64,000 nucleotides of DNA from Piezodorus guildinii (GCA_023052935.1 CM041292.1:29089454-29153453); one strand, 5' to 3'. Counted from the stretch's first letter, positions 32,440-44,390 are shown. Made by a program: numbers and translations. Notes: generated by a model from the letters alone, not told the origin.

Positions 32440-32775
32440 TAATTGATATAAAATGAAAAATTGTTTTTAATGATGAATGCAGATGGTGTAACACAAAGTG
32501 GCTGTTCTGGTTTGACGATTATCTTGATAAAGTTGCTGTAACATCTCGGGCACATACGCTCCTAAAATATAAAATTTTAGTTCCATACAACTTATTGTTT
32601 TCGAACTAGAATCACCACATACTCATCGACCTTGATCAACTGGATTTAGCAGACCTATAACCTAAAACGTGTATTTAATGTGTAAACTCGAATTAAAAAA
32701 AAAAAAAAAATATGATCGCAATACTTTCCCTTAATATATTTCTCATATATTGTTTAGGGGAAAGTAAATTTTGTC
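32440..32775 (+). mobile_element. family A 3' half
   Basis: From gtggctgttctggtttgacg through tgctgtaacatctcgggcac to aacctaaaacgtgtatttaa and gatcgcaatactttccctta with the terminal palindrome ending near gggaaagtaa. 5' half missing; a run of 15-16 A at 32695 replaces part of the 3' block. Confidence 0.65.
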
Positions 32776-32894
32776 CTAAAAAATATACATTTATTAGCTC
32801 CTCTCATTTGAAGAGTATATCTTATATCAAGTAGTTGTAATAAATATTGTTTTATGCTGGCACTACCTAATACGTAAGTGAATGTAATAATTTA

Positions 32895-33678
32895 AATTTA
32901 AAAAATCTGGTGCAGGCAACACGACTTTCACTTACCTCCATTCTTAAAATCAATGAAAGAATTTTCAAATACAGTTAGAGATAAAAATACGTGAAACTAT
33001 TAAGGAATTAAACAAATTGAATTTATATAGAAACATGTGTTTTATTAAATAATCTATTATATTATTATATAAAATAATCAGTTAGTTTAATGTTCATTTC
33101 ATCACTCTCTATTAACTTTTAAAAGCTTGTGTATGAGATAATATTTTTTCTAAAATATTTAATTTTCCAACGGTATATCATACGTGTATATTAATGCTCT
33201 TATGCTCAAAAACGAAAAATTGCATTAAAAACATATTTTTTTCTGGTTTCTCCTTTAGTTGGGTATCTAATTTATTTAATTTATATATTTACCTGTTTTT
33301 CATCCGCGTTAACAAGATAATAAAGTTATTTTTATAAAATCTACAAAATTAAAGGTACTTTAGAGTAAGAAAATTTTAAATATCTGCATTTAAGCCCTGT
33401 CAGACTATGTTAATCGGAATGAAACCTACATGGTGTTAAACCATATTAAATTTTACATTGATATAGCGAGTTTGATATAAATTGTCGGAACCGTTTTCGA
33501 AAAATCGAAAAAAGACGCAAAATGTATAGTATAAAGTGGCTCTTCTGGGAAGCTCATTTTGTTGAAAAAGGTTTTGTAATGGCTCGGGCGTATATTTGTC
33601 TTAGATATGAAATTTCAGTTTCATAGGACTTCTCGTTTCCGCCTGGGAGGTACCACACACACACAGACCTTTTTGCGG
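32895..33678 (+). mobile_element. family A copy, 5' part (split by R1-like)
   Basis: Starts aaatctggtgcaggcaacac and proceeds to the (CA)n at 33654-33665 and gacctttttgcgg, where the R1-like element interrupts. The remainder continues at 35817-35945. Confidence 0.85.
33666..33678. repeat. target-site duplication, left
   Basis: gacctttttgcgg; its partner gatctttttgcgg is at 35817-35829 with one substitution. Confidence 0.85.
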
Positions 33679-33688
33679 AAGTATAAGC

Positions 33689-34351
33689 TTGTCACCCCCT
33701 AGCTGTCCATTGTTGTTGGAGAAAATAGTAGCAGAGCTGTTTCCAAGACGGTCAAAAATCGTTTTTGAGAAGGTTCAGTCTCAGGAGCAAGTGCCAGAAA
33801 TCACGCAAGAAGAACTGGACCTAGCTTGCAAAAGGATAAAGGATTCTAAGGCACCTGGACCTGATAACATCCCAAATTTTGCCCTGAAAATGGCTATCAG
33901 ATCAAGACCAGAGCTCTTCGTAGATGTATTCAACTCATGTCTTCGTGAGAGTATCTTTCCTATCCAATGGAAGAAGCAACGTCTTGTACTCATTCCTAAA
34001 GGGAAAGGGCCTCCGGATAACCCCGGATCTTATCGACCAATTTGTCTCTTAGACACTGCTGGTAAAGTATTTGAGAGGATTCTATATAAAAGGATAACTG
34101 CCTTTACAGAAGGAGTCCAAGGACTGTCTAATAACCAGTATAGTTTTAGGGAGGGCAGATCCACGATAGATGCTATCGGCTTTGTGACTCAAGCTGCTAG
34201 GGTAGCCATTGCAGGAAAGAGGTGGAGAAGAGGTGGCAAGAGGTACTGTGCCATAATAACTGTAGACGTCAAGAATGCGTTTAACTCAGCACGTTGGGAC
34301 ATCATCATGGAAGGACTAAAAAAAAGATGGGTGTTTCACAGTATCTTGTAG
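33689..34351 (+). pseudogene. R1-like ORF2, RT N-terminal part
   Basis: Start of the RT domain: ITQEELDLACKRIKDSKAPG, continuing PDNIPN, then QWKKQRLVLIPKGKG, PGSYRPICLLDTAGKVFERI (RT motifs 1-2), NQYSFREGRSTIDAI (motif 2a) and ITVDVKNAFNSARWD (motif A with its catalytic Asp). The frame is open back to the insertion boundary, so the apparent start is arbitrary. It is lost at an 8-A run (34318-34325), where one missing A puts the rest in another frame. Family: R1 clade most likely from the RT wording and the C-terminal zinc knuckle; a LOA- or I-type element is the alternative. Confidence 0.85.
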
Positions 34352-35604
34352 ACATTCTTGGAAACTATTTCACGGATATTATCCTAAGCTATGATACTGA
34401 GGCGGGTCAGAAACTTTACGACGTAACGTGTGGCGTGCCGCAGGGATCTGTCCTAGGACCACTATTGTGGAATATTATGTACGACGCAGTGCTTAGACTC
34501 TCCATGCCAGAAGGTACAACTACAATCGGCTTTGCTGATGATCTAGCCATTGTAGTTTGTGGAAAACTATTGGAGGAGATAAAGTATAATGCGAACAAGG
34601 CCGTAACAACGATTCGTCACTGGCTCTCAACAGTAGGGCTCGAGCTTGCTGAACACAAAACTGAGGCAGTTCTCGTCACTAGTAGAAAAGTTAGAGAATA
34701 TATTACACTAAGTATTGGAGATTACGACATCGAGTCTAAGCCGTCTATTAGATACCTCGGTGTACAGATTGACGCCAGACTTAGGTTTGATGATCATTTG
34801 AACCAGGTTAGCATGAAAGCCCTAAAAGTAACAAATGCTCTATCTAGAATCATGCCAAATATTGGCGGCCCTAAGATGTGCAGAAGGAAGCTTCTGGCCA
34901 GTGTTTCTAGCTCCACGCTTTTATACGCATCACCAATCTGGACGGAAGCCGTGCAGAAGAAAACATACATTAGAAAGGCCATTAGTGTGCACAGAATTAG
35001 TGCTCTTCGGGTTTGTCGGGCTTTCCGGACGGTCTCCTATGACGCAGTGTGTGTTATCGCCAGTATGCCTCCAATTGATCTTTTGGCTGAGGAACGCGAA
35101 CGAATTTTTCGAAGAAGGCAAGATCTAAATGCTCATTGGGCGACGGTTGCAAACGAAGAGAGGTCTCAGACGATTGACAAATGGCAGAGACGTTGGAATG
35201 CCTCATCCAATGGAAGATGGATCTACCGTCTAGTTCCTGACGTAGCTACATGGGTTTATAGGAAGCACGGAGATGTAGACTTCTACCTCACCCAACTCTT
35301 TACAGGGCATGGCTGCCTAAAATCTTATTTAGCTCGTTTTAAAATAGAGGATGAACCATCGTGTCCAAGTTGCCTATGGAACCAAACAGTGGAGCATGCA
35401 TTCTCTCATTGCCCAATTTTCGCCCAAGAAAAGGATGAACTAGACAGCATTCTTGGAGAGAAGACTATTCCAGAAAACTTGGTCAACCTAATGATGACCA
35501 AAGAGGAGAACTGGAATGCTGTGGCAGAATATGCGGCGCAAGTCGGAAAAAAGCTCAGATCTCAAGAGCGCGAAAGGAGCGGGCAGGTAAGGCTTGTAAG
35601 TTAA
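34315..35604 (+). pseudogene. R1-like ORF2, RT palm to C-terminus
   Basis: Continues the same protein after the A-run: GVSQYLVDILGNYF, then [14 protein letters not shown] (motif B) and IGFADDLAIV (motif C, FADD catalytic pair), IRYLGVQID, the thumb, and a C-terminal zinc knuckle C-x2-C-x7-H-x4-C (CPSC...H...C at about 35360-35415). Beyond the A-run the frame is uninterrupted for about 430 codons to the stop at 35602-35604. Apart from 5' truncation the only visible lesion is therefore the single-base slip. Confidence 0.88.
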
Positions 35605-35816
35605 ATTATATAAAGATGTCCATTACTGAAGTAGGCACATAGCCATACTGCCCCCCGCGAAGTAATGCCTGACGGCAGTTCCGTGGGGTGGTGAAGGCGA
35701 ATAGGGAGGTGGTTTTTTAGTAAGTAGGAATCTCACACTGTTGTGGGCTTGTATAGCCACACATCGTCTATGAAAGATTTTTCCCCTACCTTAAAAAAAA
35801 AAAAAAAAAAAAAAAA

Positions 35817-35945
35817 GATCTTTTTGCGGGACTTGGTTATTTGGAATCAGGGGCTCTAAAACGTGTATTTCGGTTAAAAACTGGATTTAGAAAATTTTCA
35901 GGATCGCAATACTTCCCCTTACTATATATAGTAAGTGAAAGTAAT
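35817..35945 (+). mobile_element. family A copy, 3' part after R1-like
   Basis: Resumes with the TSD gatctttttgcgg, gacttggttatttgg, ctctaaaacgtgtatttcgg and the end cgcaatacttccccttacta plus hairpin to agtaagtgaaagt. Confidence 0.85.
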
Positions 35946-35959
35946 ATATATATAAAAAA

Positions 35960-36290
35960 ATAATTAATACATTTAAATTCGAGAATATTGTCGTAACTGG
36001 AGAATCAACTCCTCAACATCAAATCCTAACATGTTCCATTGAATCACATTTACTCACCGTTGCCGTCACCGAAATCCGTGCCTATTCCTCTGGTAATTTC
36101 CCACTAATCCCTAATGAATAGATCCGATACCTAGGACTCTATCTATGCAAGCGCCTTAGAGGGAATCCTCATCTAAGACTGAACTGACGAGAAACTACCC
36201 GTACGAGATACCAATTACTATAATTAATAGACTGAATACCAAGCTTACCTCTCTACTATGCCCATTAACACTACTACATAATTAAGCTAA
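35960..36290 (+). pseudogene. diverged J2-like RT fragment
   Basis: gatccgatacctaggactct (IRYLGL) at 36121, followed by a KRLRGNPHLRLN-like stretch, corresponds to J2 IRYLGLHLDKRLTWNPHTRLK. Upstream about 36000-36020 there is a weak WRIN match. Stops in all frames; clearly older than the 62-64 kb copies. Confidence 0.55.
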
Positions 36291-36294
36291 TATT

Positions 36295-36880
36295 TTTCAC
36301 TTATCTATTAAGAAAATATACAGTGAGGAAAATAAATGCGATCGTGAAAATTTTGGAATTTGAGGTTTACCGAAAATAAAGATATTAAGTACCCCTGAGT
36401 CCAAATGACCAATTCTCGAAAAATTGTCTGTGTTTGCTCTAGCTCAAAAATAAGAAATTATAAGAAACCTAAATTCCAGACCAGGACTAGTATAGGCCTG
36501 GGATGTTACATAGTTTATGTCAAAATCGACAAGCCATAAGGACCACATTAATGCTGTTCGTATTTTCCGAAAAAAAAAGTATCAATGAAAATATTTTTTA
36601 TTTTTTCCCCTCATTTGGTAATTTAATTATTTTATCTTGTGCATTTAACCGTTTTCATTAATTCAAACAAAATTAAATTGTTATTTTTTTCAAACCCACA
36701 AAATAAAAGGTAGTTGAATAAGAAAATTTAAAATATGGGCATTAAAGCTCGGTCAGATTAATAAGAATGAAAAATGCTATCAAATTCCATTCAATTTGAT
36801 ATCGGTATAGCTAATTTAATCGATAGTCAGAACCATTTTAGAGAAAAGCGGTGCTTACGAAAATTTTCAAATCTATTCTT
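36295..36880 (-). mobile_element. family A copy, partial
   Basis: Minus orientation: terminal hairpin remnant (ttcacttatctattaag ... aaaata), then aatgcgatcgtgaaaatttt, agtacccctgagtccaaatg, ctgggatgttacatag and ggcattaaagctcggtcaga. It decays before the 5' terminus and part of the (GT)n region is replaced. Confidence 0.6.
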
Positions 36881-37004
36881 CCGATGCCTCATATCATACA
36901 AGCCAAACAAGAAACAGGCCTATCTTTTTTAGGCGTTTTAGTTTAATTGCATCGAAACTCTCTTAGATTTCGTGAAGAGAGGGTTGTAAAGTACTTTTTT
37001 ACTT

Positions 37005-37128
37005 TTCCTTACTATACATAGTAAGGAAAAGTATTGCGACCATGAAAATTTTCGAATTCCAGTTTTCAACGGAAATACACGTTTTAGGGTCCCCTGAGTC
37101 CAAATAACCAAGTTCCGCAAAAAGGTCT

Positions 37129-37160
<32 letters not shown>

Positions 37161-37905
37161 CCGTGTGAGGTACCTCCCATGCGGAAACCAAAAGGCCTAT
37201 GAAACTGAAATTTCATATTTAAGACAAATATACGCCCGAGACGTTGCAAAACCTTTTTCATCAAAATGAGCTTACCAGAAGAGCCACTTTATACCATACA
37301 TTTTGCGCCTTTTTTCGATTTTTCGAAAACGGTTCCGACGATTTTGATTAAACTCGCTATATCAATGTAAAATTTAATATGGTTTAACATCATGTAGGTT
37401 TCATTCTGATTAAAATAGTCTGACCGGGCTTAAACTCCGATATTTTTACATGTCTTCCTCTAAAATACCTTTAATTTCGTAGATACTATAAAAATAACCA
37501 TATTACCTTGTTAGCATTGATAAATAACAGCTAAATATGTATGTAAAAAAATTAAAGAAGAAAACTGAAAACATATGTTTTTAATGAAATTTTTTGCTTT
37601 TGAACCTAAGAAAATATACGTGTATGATATACCGTTTAAAAGATTTTAGAAAAAATATTATCTTATACAAAAGCTTTTAAAAGTTAATAGAGAGTGATGA
37701 AAAGCCGATAAAACTTAATGATTGTTTTAGATAATAATATAATTTTTTTTTAATAAAACACGTGTTTCTATAGATATTCCATTTAATTAATTCTTTAATG
37801 GCTTCACTCATTTTTATTTCTTACTGTACTTGAAAATTCTTTAATTGATTTTAAAAACGGAGAGAAGTGAAATTCGTGTGTTTTCCGCACCAGATTTTTC
37901 TTCTA
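37005..37905 (-). mobile_element. family A, near full length, minus strand
   Basis: Mirror image of 18588-19492: cttttccttactatacatag at the hairpin end, gtattgcgaccatgaaaatt, a (GT)n at 37134-37160, gaagagccactttatac, agtctgaccgggctta, and the far end gaagtgaaattcgtgtgttt / gcaccagattttt. The 108-codon minus-strand frame at 36938-37264 simply crosses the (GT)n tract and is not a gene. Confidence 0.8.
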
Positions 37906-38432
37906 CGGATCAGACTAGTAGCATTTCTAATTTTTAAAAACAACAACAAGTAATTTTAATATGAAATATTTCTTATAGGTTAGCACCAGTGAAGCGATAA
38001 TTTAAGATTCTATTATTCGATAATAAAAGTTCCTATCACCTATATTTATCTTCTTTTAGGGGGAGGGATACATTAGCTAATTTGATTTAATTTTTTTAAA
38101 TATTTTAATCATTATTTATTATTGTTATTTCTCATTGTATTCATATACTATATAAAAACAATACAACTTTTTAGCTATATTTATACATTAATTTTCTATA
38201 TTACAACGAATTTTCCGTAAACATATGACCTCACTGTTTTCTTACCAGTTCCATGATGATGAAATTCATGTTAGAGAACTGATTATGGTTCCTGGACTCG
38301 AATGGTAAATATTAATCACAGACTATTATTAAGTCAAGACATTAAAAAAATATAGGCCAAATGATAATACCCTTTATTTGTTTTTTACTGACTTAAAAAC
38401 TATAAAAATATAGTAAATGCTTACCCAAATAT
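37906..38432. other. AT-rich sequence without recognised features
   Basis: No motif recognised. Confidence 0.4.
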
Positions 38433-38815
38433 TTATATATTTAACGCTATATCATATAATATATTGGGTTGTAAAATGAGTTCATAGCGTAATTTACTGT
38501 TGATTTGACTAAAACCTTCACATTCTTGTAAATATTTTTCATCAATTATATATGTCCCATCCCGTGTCGTAGAGTGAGTGTTGTCTATGATCAATGCTTG
38601 AATTTGGTCATCAACTGTTGAAACGAGCGTCTTCCAAGTCAAAACTTCAGGCTCTGAACCGAGCAAACCACTTACGGCCGATGCTTTCTTCTAAGGCATA
38701 TTCATGCATACACATTGCAAATTTTTTTAACCGACTGTGAAGCGGATTTTCCTTTACGGATATGCAAAGAATCAAATGACGAAAATTAAAGTTTTTTCTT
38801 CCATTTTGAGCATGA
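38433..38815 (-). pseudogene. mariner-type transposase relic, N-terminal half
   Basis: Minus strand from about 38800: NFRHLILCISVKENPLHSRL, then VKKICNVYA and, in another frame, EYALEESIGRKWFARFRA, SFDLEDAR, then DDQIQALIIDNTHSTTRDGT. This follows the mariner DNA-binding region: 'F-R-H ... F-R-K-G', 'A-x-x-I-C-x-V-Y-G', 'W-F-x-R-F-x-x-G-x-F-D-L-x-D', 'D-D-x-x-x-x-L-I-x-x-N-x-x-x-T-T-R'. At least two frameshifts and a stop are present. The catalytic D,D34D domain is not visible and no 28-30 bp TIR was found. Confidence 0.65.
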
Positions 38816-40044
38816 AAAATAATACTTAAAGATAAGGAATTTTGGTTGAAACTGATTCATAAACGCACCATAATTAAAATTTTTCTTAGAATATGTAAAC
38901 GCTATTAACAAAGAAAACATGATTTTATAAACACTGAGAACGTACAGAGTTATTTACAAGCCATACATTATGTATAAACATTTTTTTTTTAATTAAAAAA
39001 CAGAAATTTATTTTTACGCGTTGCGCAGAAGAATCCATAAGATTTAACAAATTTATAAAAAATGTTTCATATTTTTGTTGTTTTTTTTTTCTGAAGAAAT
39101 CGAGGCTTTTCCGAAGGCTGAATAACAGCTGATAGCATTCGTGCCCCGAAATCCCTCGTTATAAGTGAGCAATATATCACCATCCTACCCTTATTTATTA
39201 CCTAAAGGCAATCACATTTTTCATTTTAATGTATTTAGCAGTTGGCCCTGAGGGCGAAAGTCGAACGGAATGTACAGCGGTCGGGCGGGGGTCACGTTTC
39301 TGGAATGTTATTTGTCGAAGGATAAAATCCCACTAGGCCAGAAAACAGATGGGAAAAAAATTGATAAATGCTTGCGCAGTCTTATAGGGAGAGATATGGG
39401 GCTCGTTGGTGAGGGGGTTTCATCCAGTTCTATCTGAGTACATCTCAAATTTTTGGGCTTAGAAGATATTTTTTGGTGTTTCATATAATTAATTTCAAAT
39501 GATTTTATTAAAAAGATAGACTATGAAGATGAAACGAAGAAATAAAAATAATTACTAAGACTATGAAATTTTTTTTTTATTTTTTATATTTAGAAACCTA
39601 CAAAAAGAGCATAAGGGGGAGGAACAATAATTATATTATTTAGATGACTAACAGATACTAAAGATCATTGAATCTAGATTTGCTAAACGTACTTAAAGTG
39701 AATTAGGGGGACGTGGAATAGGGATAGAGCATGAGTCTACTCTTCGTTTTGGGGATTTACTTTTGTCAACTTTTTAGGTTAACTTTTCACAAGACGTCAA
39801 GAGCACACGATGAAAATATAATTATTCTTAAAAAATTTATGAAACTTCAAATAGATTTTTGACTATTTGTTATACAATATGTTGAAGCAGTCTGATTATT
39901 AAAGTTATTTAACTTCAGCTTTGGCCAACGACATTTTGAAAAAATAATATGTATATAAAAATAGAATTATCAAGTCAATATTGGTGATATAAGATTGATT
40001 TGTTTTATTTTATTTTAATTTTTTTTTTGTAGATTCATTAATTT
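38816..40044. other. sequence without recognised features
   Basis: 39230-39440 is GC-richer (ggccctgagggcgaaagtcg, gcggtcgggcgggggtcacg) but shows no open coding frame or shared repeat that I can identify. Confidence 0.4.
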
Positions 40045-40096
40045 ATATTATATATATATATTGTATATATATTAATAATTATATAATATATATTAT

Positions 40097-40128
<32 letters not shown>
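40045..40128. repeat. (AT)n followed by (GA)n microsatellite
   Basis: Interrupted AT-rich alternation, then pure GA at 40103-40128. Confidence 0.85.
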
Positions 40129-40129
40129 A

Positions 40130-40330
40130 TTTAACACTGTATTAAAGTAGATATCAAGTAAATGTAATTGAAATAGATTGCAGTGTCATAATACATAGTA
40201 GAGCCATTGTCTATGCAGCAATAGCATAAATATTTAAATCAGGTCTTAAGGCCATCTTTTTTTCAGATGTTTTGGAGGATTCTCAGGTTTCACAAGAAGC
40301 ATGGATGTAAGGAGACTAGCGCGTTTGTTC
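40130..40330 (-). mobile_element. J2 3' tail, minus strand
   Basis: The order ...gtagatatcaagtaaatg, gcagcaatagcataa, gtcttaaggccatctttttt, cagatgttttggaggattct is the J2 3' end in reverse. Diverged. Confidence 0.6.
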
Positions 40331-40339
40331 TTTAGGGAT

Positions 40340-40590
40340 AAGTTTATTCCCGTTAAAAAGTAAAACCCCAACCACATAAACCCTCATGTTCGCAACCTAT
40401 CAAACTCACATATTCATGATAACCCTCCTAGGAGATTGAAAAGAAGATGGTCTCGAGACTTACATACTTAAATAGACATAGAATTCTACCACAGGGTAGT
40501 TTCTTCCCGTCCTTTATTGTAATTAAAAACTTTTACTTATTGTATTAATGTATATACAGTAGTAAAATTCAATGAAATATAAATATATTA
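40340..40590 (+). mobile_element. J2 3' tail, plus strand, facing the previous one
   Basis: Forward J2 end: ggagattgaaaagaagatgg, tctcgagacttacatac, accacagggtagtttcttcc, acttattgtattaatgta and an A/T-rich tail. Together with 40130-40330 it forms a pair of 3' ends pointing away from each other. Confidence 0.65.
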
Positions 40591-41799
40591 AAAAAAATAA
40601 AGTAAAACCTAAATCGGATATAATTTATTTGGAATAAATTATCATTTTATTGCATGAAGAGAAATGTCTTAATATTTCTTCTGTTTTATTAAAATTTGTT
40701 ATTCACGTACATAGTTTTCAAATTTTCGTTGATCTAAGCCTTCTCAGACCAGTCCTAATTCGTGAAGCTTCTCATGATGATCTCATTAATCGTTATATTT
40801 CTCCCAAACTTCACATTTGCCAATCGTATTCATATTTTAAAACTACTACATTTTTCTTTAATTTTTTTTCAGATTGCTTTATGGATTTATACGTTGTTTT
40901 TTTTGGAAGTTATTTTTTTTTTAAGACTTGAAGCTAAGCTTCATATAGAGAATCAGCTGATACGCTAGTGGTTTTCTTTAATCTCTAAAACTATATTTTT
41001 GTAAAATATAAGAAGGTTTAAATAGATAGAAAAGTACGATTCACCCCTCTACCAATTTAACTATCAAAGTAAGTATATTATTTCCGGAGTAGCCCGTTTT
41101 ACTTCATCCAAAGTTAAAAAATAGAAAAAAATGAAAAATAGTGTCAAAACAAGCTAATATCAATTTCATGAAATTTCATTTACTTCTTTCACTTACGAAT
41201 ATGGAATCGTATTTTCCTTCACACACTTATATTTCTCTCAGCTCTGTTCCCAAGCATGTTTTTCCTCTTGAAATATATGTTATTTTATTCACTTTAATAT
41301 GGTCCAAAAGCCTTTGTGACCTACTTGGTTATTATTTTTCTCATTTACATTATTATAATTCTGTATGTAGCTCTAAGTAATCCATTTTTCTTGGATACTT
41401 TTTACTTACAACAAGTGCTGAATGTAATAAACGAACCAATCCTAAAACAGAGAATAGCCTAAACTAATCTGCTATCAAGGGATAGAGCGAGTTGGCTCCT
41501 TACCTCCTAGCATCTTCTCAGCTTCTCCCTTCGTCCGTGACTAATCAAATTATCTAGCTTCCTCATACATATTAAAATGAAGAATATTCAGTTCGCGACG
41601 CGAAGAGAAGATATTTTAAATAGATTATTATCATAACTGTACATACCGGTATTAAACTGGTGGCTATTCAATTTATTTTCAGGCTTAAAATCTGATATTC
41701 TGGATGGCAACGAACTACTTTTATCAGATTTGAATTTAATAGAACTATAAATATTATTAAACCCAATAGTAGATCTCACCCATTTCAAACATGTTCTTT
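40591..41799. other. AT-rich sequence without recognised features
   Basis: Open frames at 40650-40968 and 41141-41380 are rich in F, L, I, Y and S from base composition, and have no domain or splice evidence. Confidence 0.4.
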
Positions 41800-41990
41800 A
41801 CCTTGAGATAAGAAGACTCTCCCAGGACTCAACCAGTCTCATAAAGTGAGTACCCAGATATTATAGGAAAAAAGAACTTGTTTCTGAGCGTGATCGTAGC
41901 CTAGTCACCTCCATGCGCTTTCATTGTATTAGAAATGGTGCGAATCAATGTATTTTCTGTGCCCGTGACTCTTCATGGTTTCTTTTATTT
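41800..41990 (+). mobile_element. S3 SINE 3' half, diverged
   Basis: Blocks gagcgtgatcgtagcctagt, cacctcc and cccgtgactcttcatgg follow the S3 3' half (gagtgtgatctcagcctaat ... gcccaagacccttcatgg on the sense strand). The tRNA-like head is absent. Confidence 0.45.
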
Positions 41991-42339
41991 TATTTTTTTA
42001 ATTTTAAGATTAATTACCGAAATTCAATGATACGTAAACAAAAAAAAACCTAGGTAATGACAAAATCACCATCTTTTGTCTAAAAATAATTTCTCATAAT
42101 AAAACTCATAAAAGTATCATAGACATGGGTATTATGATGAGAATATAAATAAACAGGCTGAGATTCCCTTTCTTGAATTATGGTAAGTGCCTAATTTAAA
42201 ACCATTAACAGATAATGGAGTAATGGAGTACTGGTGGATATGTAGTAATTTAATGTTTTCAAATAGTATAAGTCATGAAAGTATAAAATCATTTTTTATA
42301 TTTAAAAAATAGTTTTTTTCCTATTTGGATGATTTTTTT

Positions 42340-42650
42340 TTCTTTTTTTTTCATGAGAAATAAGGCAATCTGCTACCATCTATGTAAATAATTAAACAAA
42401 TTATAACATATTCACAAAGTGTACTAATATAAAATAATTAAGTACAAATAAGATTAAAAAAGTAAAAATAAATAAATAAAGTAAAAGTAAATAAAAAGTA
42501 TTAAGTAAGTCAAAAGCAATAAAATAAAATAACCTCGACTGTAATCATATCTATAAGAAAAATGTACATCAAATCTCGGAGAACTTCATAGTTGATGTCA
42601 AAACACAATCCCGAGACATCCAAGCGCCACTCATTCTGGTCTTGTGAGTA
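42340..42650 (-). mobile_element. retroelement 3' UTR-like repeat, second copy
   Basis: ggcaatctgctaccatctat near 42363 and the GC-richer end (ccgagacatccaagcgccac) correspond to the family at 24420-24895. The A/T interior differs in length. Confidence 0.4.
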
Positions 42651-43517
42651 TTTGGTTGATTTTTTTTTTATTTATTGAGATATATTACATTTTGTTTCAT
42701 AATGAACAGTAGTAATAGTCATGTGAATACACATTCATACAATATATATAGAAAATAATAATAAAGTCAAACATGATAATGTCAAATGGATGATTAATGT
42801 AAAAATTTCATCGGTGGAGTGATTTTTATATTTGATTTTAAAATTAACATAAAAAAGCAAAAATGACTCAATTACCCATGAAACAAATATTAAAGTTAGA
42901 ATAAAATCATCTGAAATAGCTGAAATTGCTTATAATTAGGTTAATATATTTAATTGTTATCTATGACACCTGCATATTTGATTACATTTATTTATTTATG
43001 TTTTTACAAATCTTTTATTAATCACATTTCTAATCAAGATTGAAATTCTGCTTCGTAATATGTTGTTTGCATAGTTAACATTTGAAAAAAAAAAAATGTT
43101 ATTTTTATGATAATTTTTTATTTATTTCTGCCTATTTTTTTTATTTATTTATTTATTTTTTTTTTTCGAGTTCCCATTTTCATGAAATCGGCTATCAACT
43201 GAAACCTAAATAGATGAAAAAAAGTAGATGCTTTTCGCTTGATTAGTCGAAAGAGCTGGGGAGTATTGGAGGATGTTGTTTGCAATATATCAAGAGATGA
43301 TTATCAGGCTATTGATTGAAAGCCCACTTTTAAATCAGCTTTTATTAACACCAACTCTATTGCATGATTTCAACCGAAAGCTAAATATTCCCTGAATTCC
43401 ACACATTTCTCGTGTGCTTTCCTGTTTGTACATTCCTGACTGATCTAAAACGATTAAAAAAAAAATACATTCAGAACGTTTGATGAATAAATCAATAACA
43501 AATTTAACATAATTTTT
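42651..43517. other. AT-rich sequence without recognised features
   Basis: Contains T-rich runs near 43130-43165. No motif recognised. Confidence 0.4.
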
Positions 43518-44390
43518 TACTTTCACTTACTGTATATAGTAAGGGAAAGTACTGCGATCGAGAAAACTTTCGAATTCCAGTTTTTAACGGAAATACACGT
43601 TTTGGGATCCCGTGAGTCCAAATAACCAAGTCCCGCATAAAGGTCTGTGTGTGGTAACTCTTGGGCGGAAACAAAAAGTCCTATGACACTGAAATTTCAT
43701 ACTTGAGACCAACAGAGGCCCGAGATGACACATAACCTTTTTCATGAAAATGGCTTACCAGAAGAGCGACTTTATACTATGCATTTTGCACCTTTATATG
43801 ATTTTCTCAGAAACGGTTCTGACGATTTCCATGAAACTCGCTATATCGATGTAAAATTTAATGGGATTTAATATCATGTAGGTTTCATTCTGATTATAAT
43901 GGTCTGACAGGGCTTAAGTGCCGATATTTTAAACATTCTTCTTCTAAAGTATCTTTAATTTTGTTGATTATATAAAAATAACTATATTATCTTGTTACTA
44001 CTGATGAAAAACAGGTAAATATATAAATTGAATGAATTCGATACCCAATGAAAGGAGAAAACATATATTTTTTAAGCAATTTTTTGTTTTTGAACATAAG
44101 AACAGTATGATATACCGTTTAAAAGCTTGAGATTTTAGAAAAAATATTATGTTATACATAAGCTTTTAAAAGTTAATAGAGAGTGACAAAAAGCGGATAA
44201 AACTAAGTGATTTTTTTAGATAATAATATAATAGATTTTTTAATAAAACACATGTTTCTAAAGAAATTCCATTTAATTAATTCTTTAATGGTTTCGAACA
44301 TTTTTATCTTTTACTGAATTTGCTAATTCTTTAAACGATTCTAAAAATGGAGGTAAGTGAAAGTCTTGTGTTGCCCGCATCAGATTTTTT
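43518..44390 (-). mobile_element. family A copy, minus strand
   Basis: Hairpin end tactttcacttactgtatat then gggaaagtactgcgatcgag, all internal blocks, and the distal end aggtaagtgaaagtcttgtg / ttgcccgcatcagatttttt. It lacks a long (GT)n. It abuts another A copy at 44391 head to tail. Confidence 0.78.

Larger units (their letters stand above)
33679..35816 (+). mobile_element. R1-like non-LTR retrotransposon, 5'-truncated
   Basis: A 2.14 kb insertion bounded by a 13 bp TSD with one mismatch and ending in 24 A (35793-35816). It retains the RT and the C-terminal part of ORF2, plus a 190 bp 3' UTR with GC-rich segments (ccccccgcgaagtaatgcct). ORF1 and the AP endonuclease domain are missing. It landed inside a family A copy, so it is younger than that copy. 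GC content is clearly higher than the surroundings. Confidence 0.93.

Noticed and set aside
33654..33665. (CA)n beside the R1-like element as its target preference
   Set aside because: The (CA)n is a normal part of family A and lies outside the TSD.
34416..35128. Several 60-97-codon frames overlapping the R1-like RT
   Set aside because: Shadows of the RT reading frame in other frames.
36938..37264. 108-codon minus-strand frame with HTHTHT run
   Set aside because: It crosses the (GT)n tract of a noncoding family A copy and has no conserved motif.
40650..41380. Three overlapping open frames that might be exons
   Set aside because: No splice-site pairs or GC shift and no recognisable domain.
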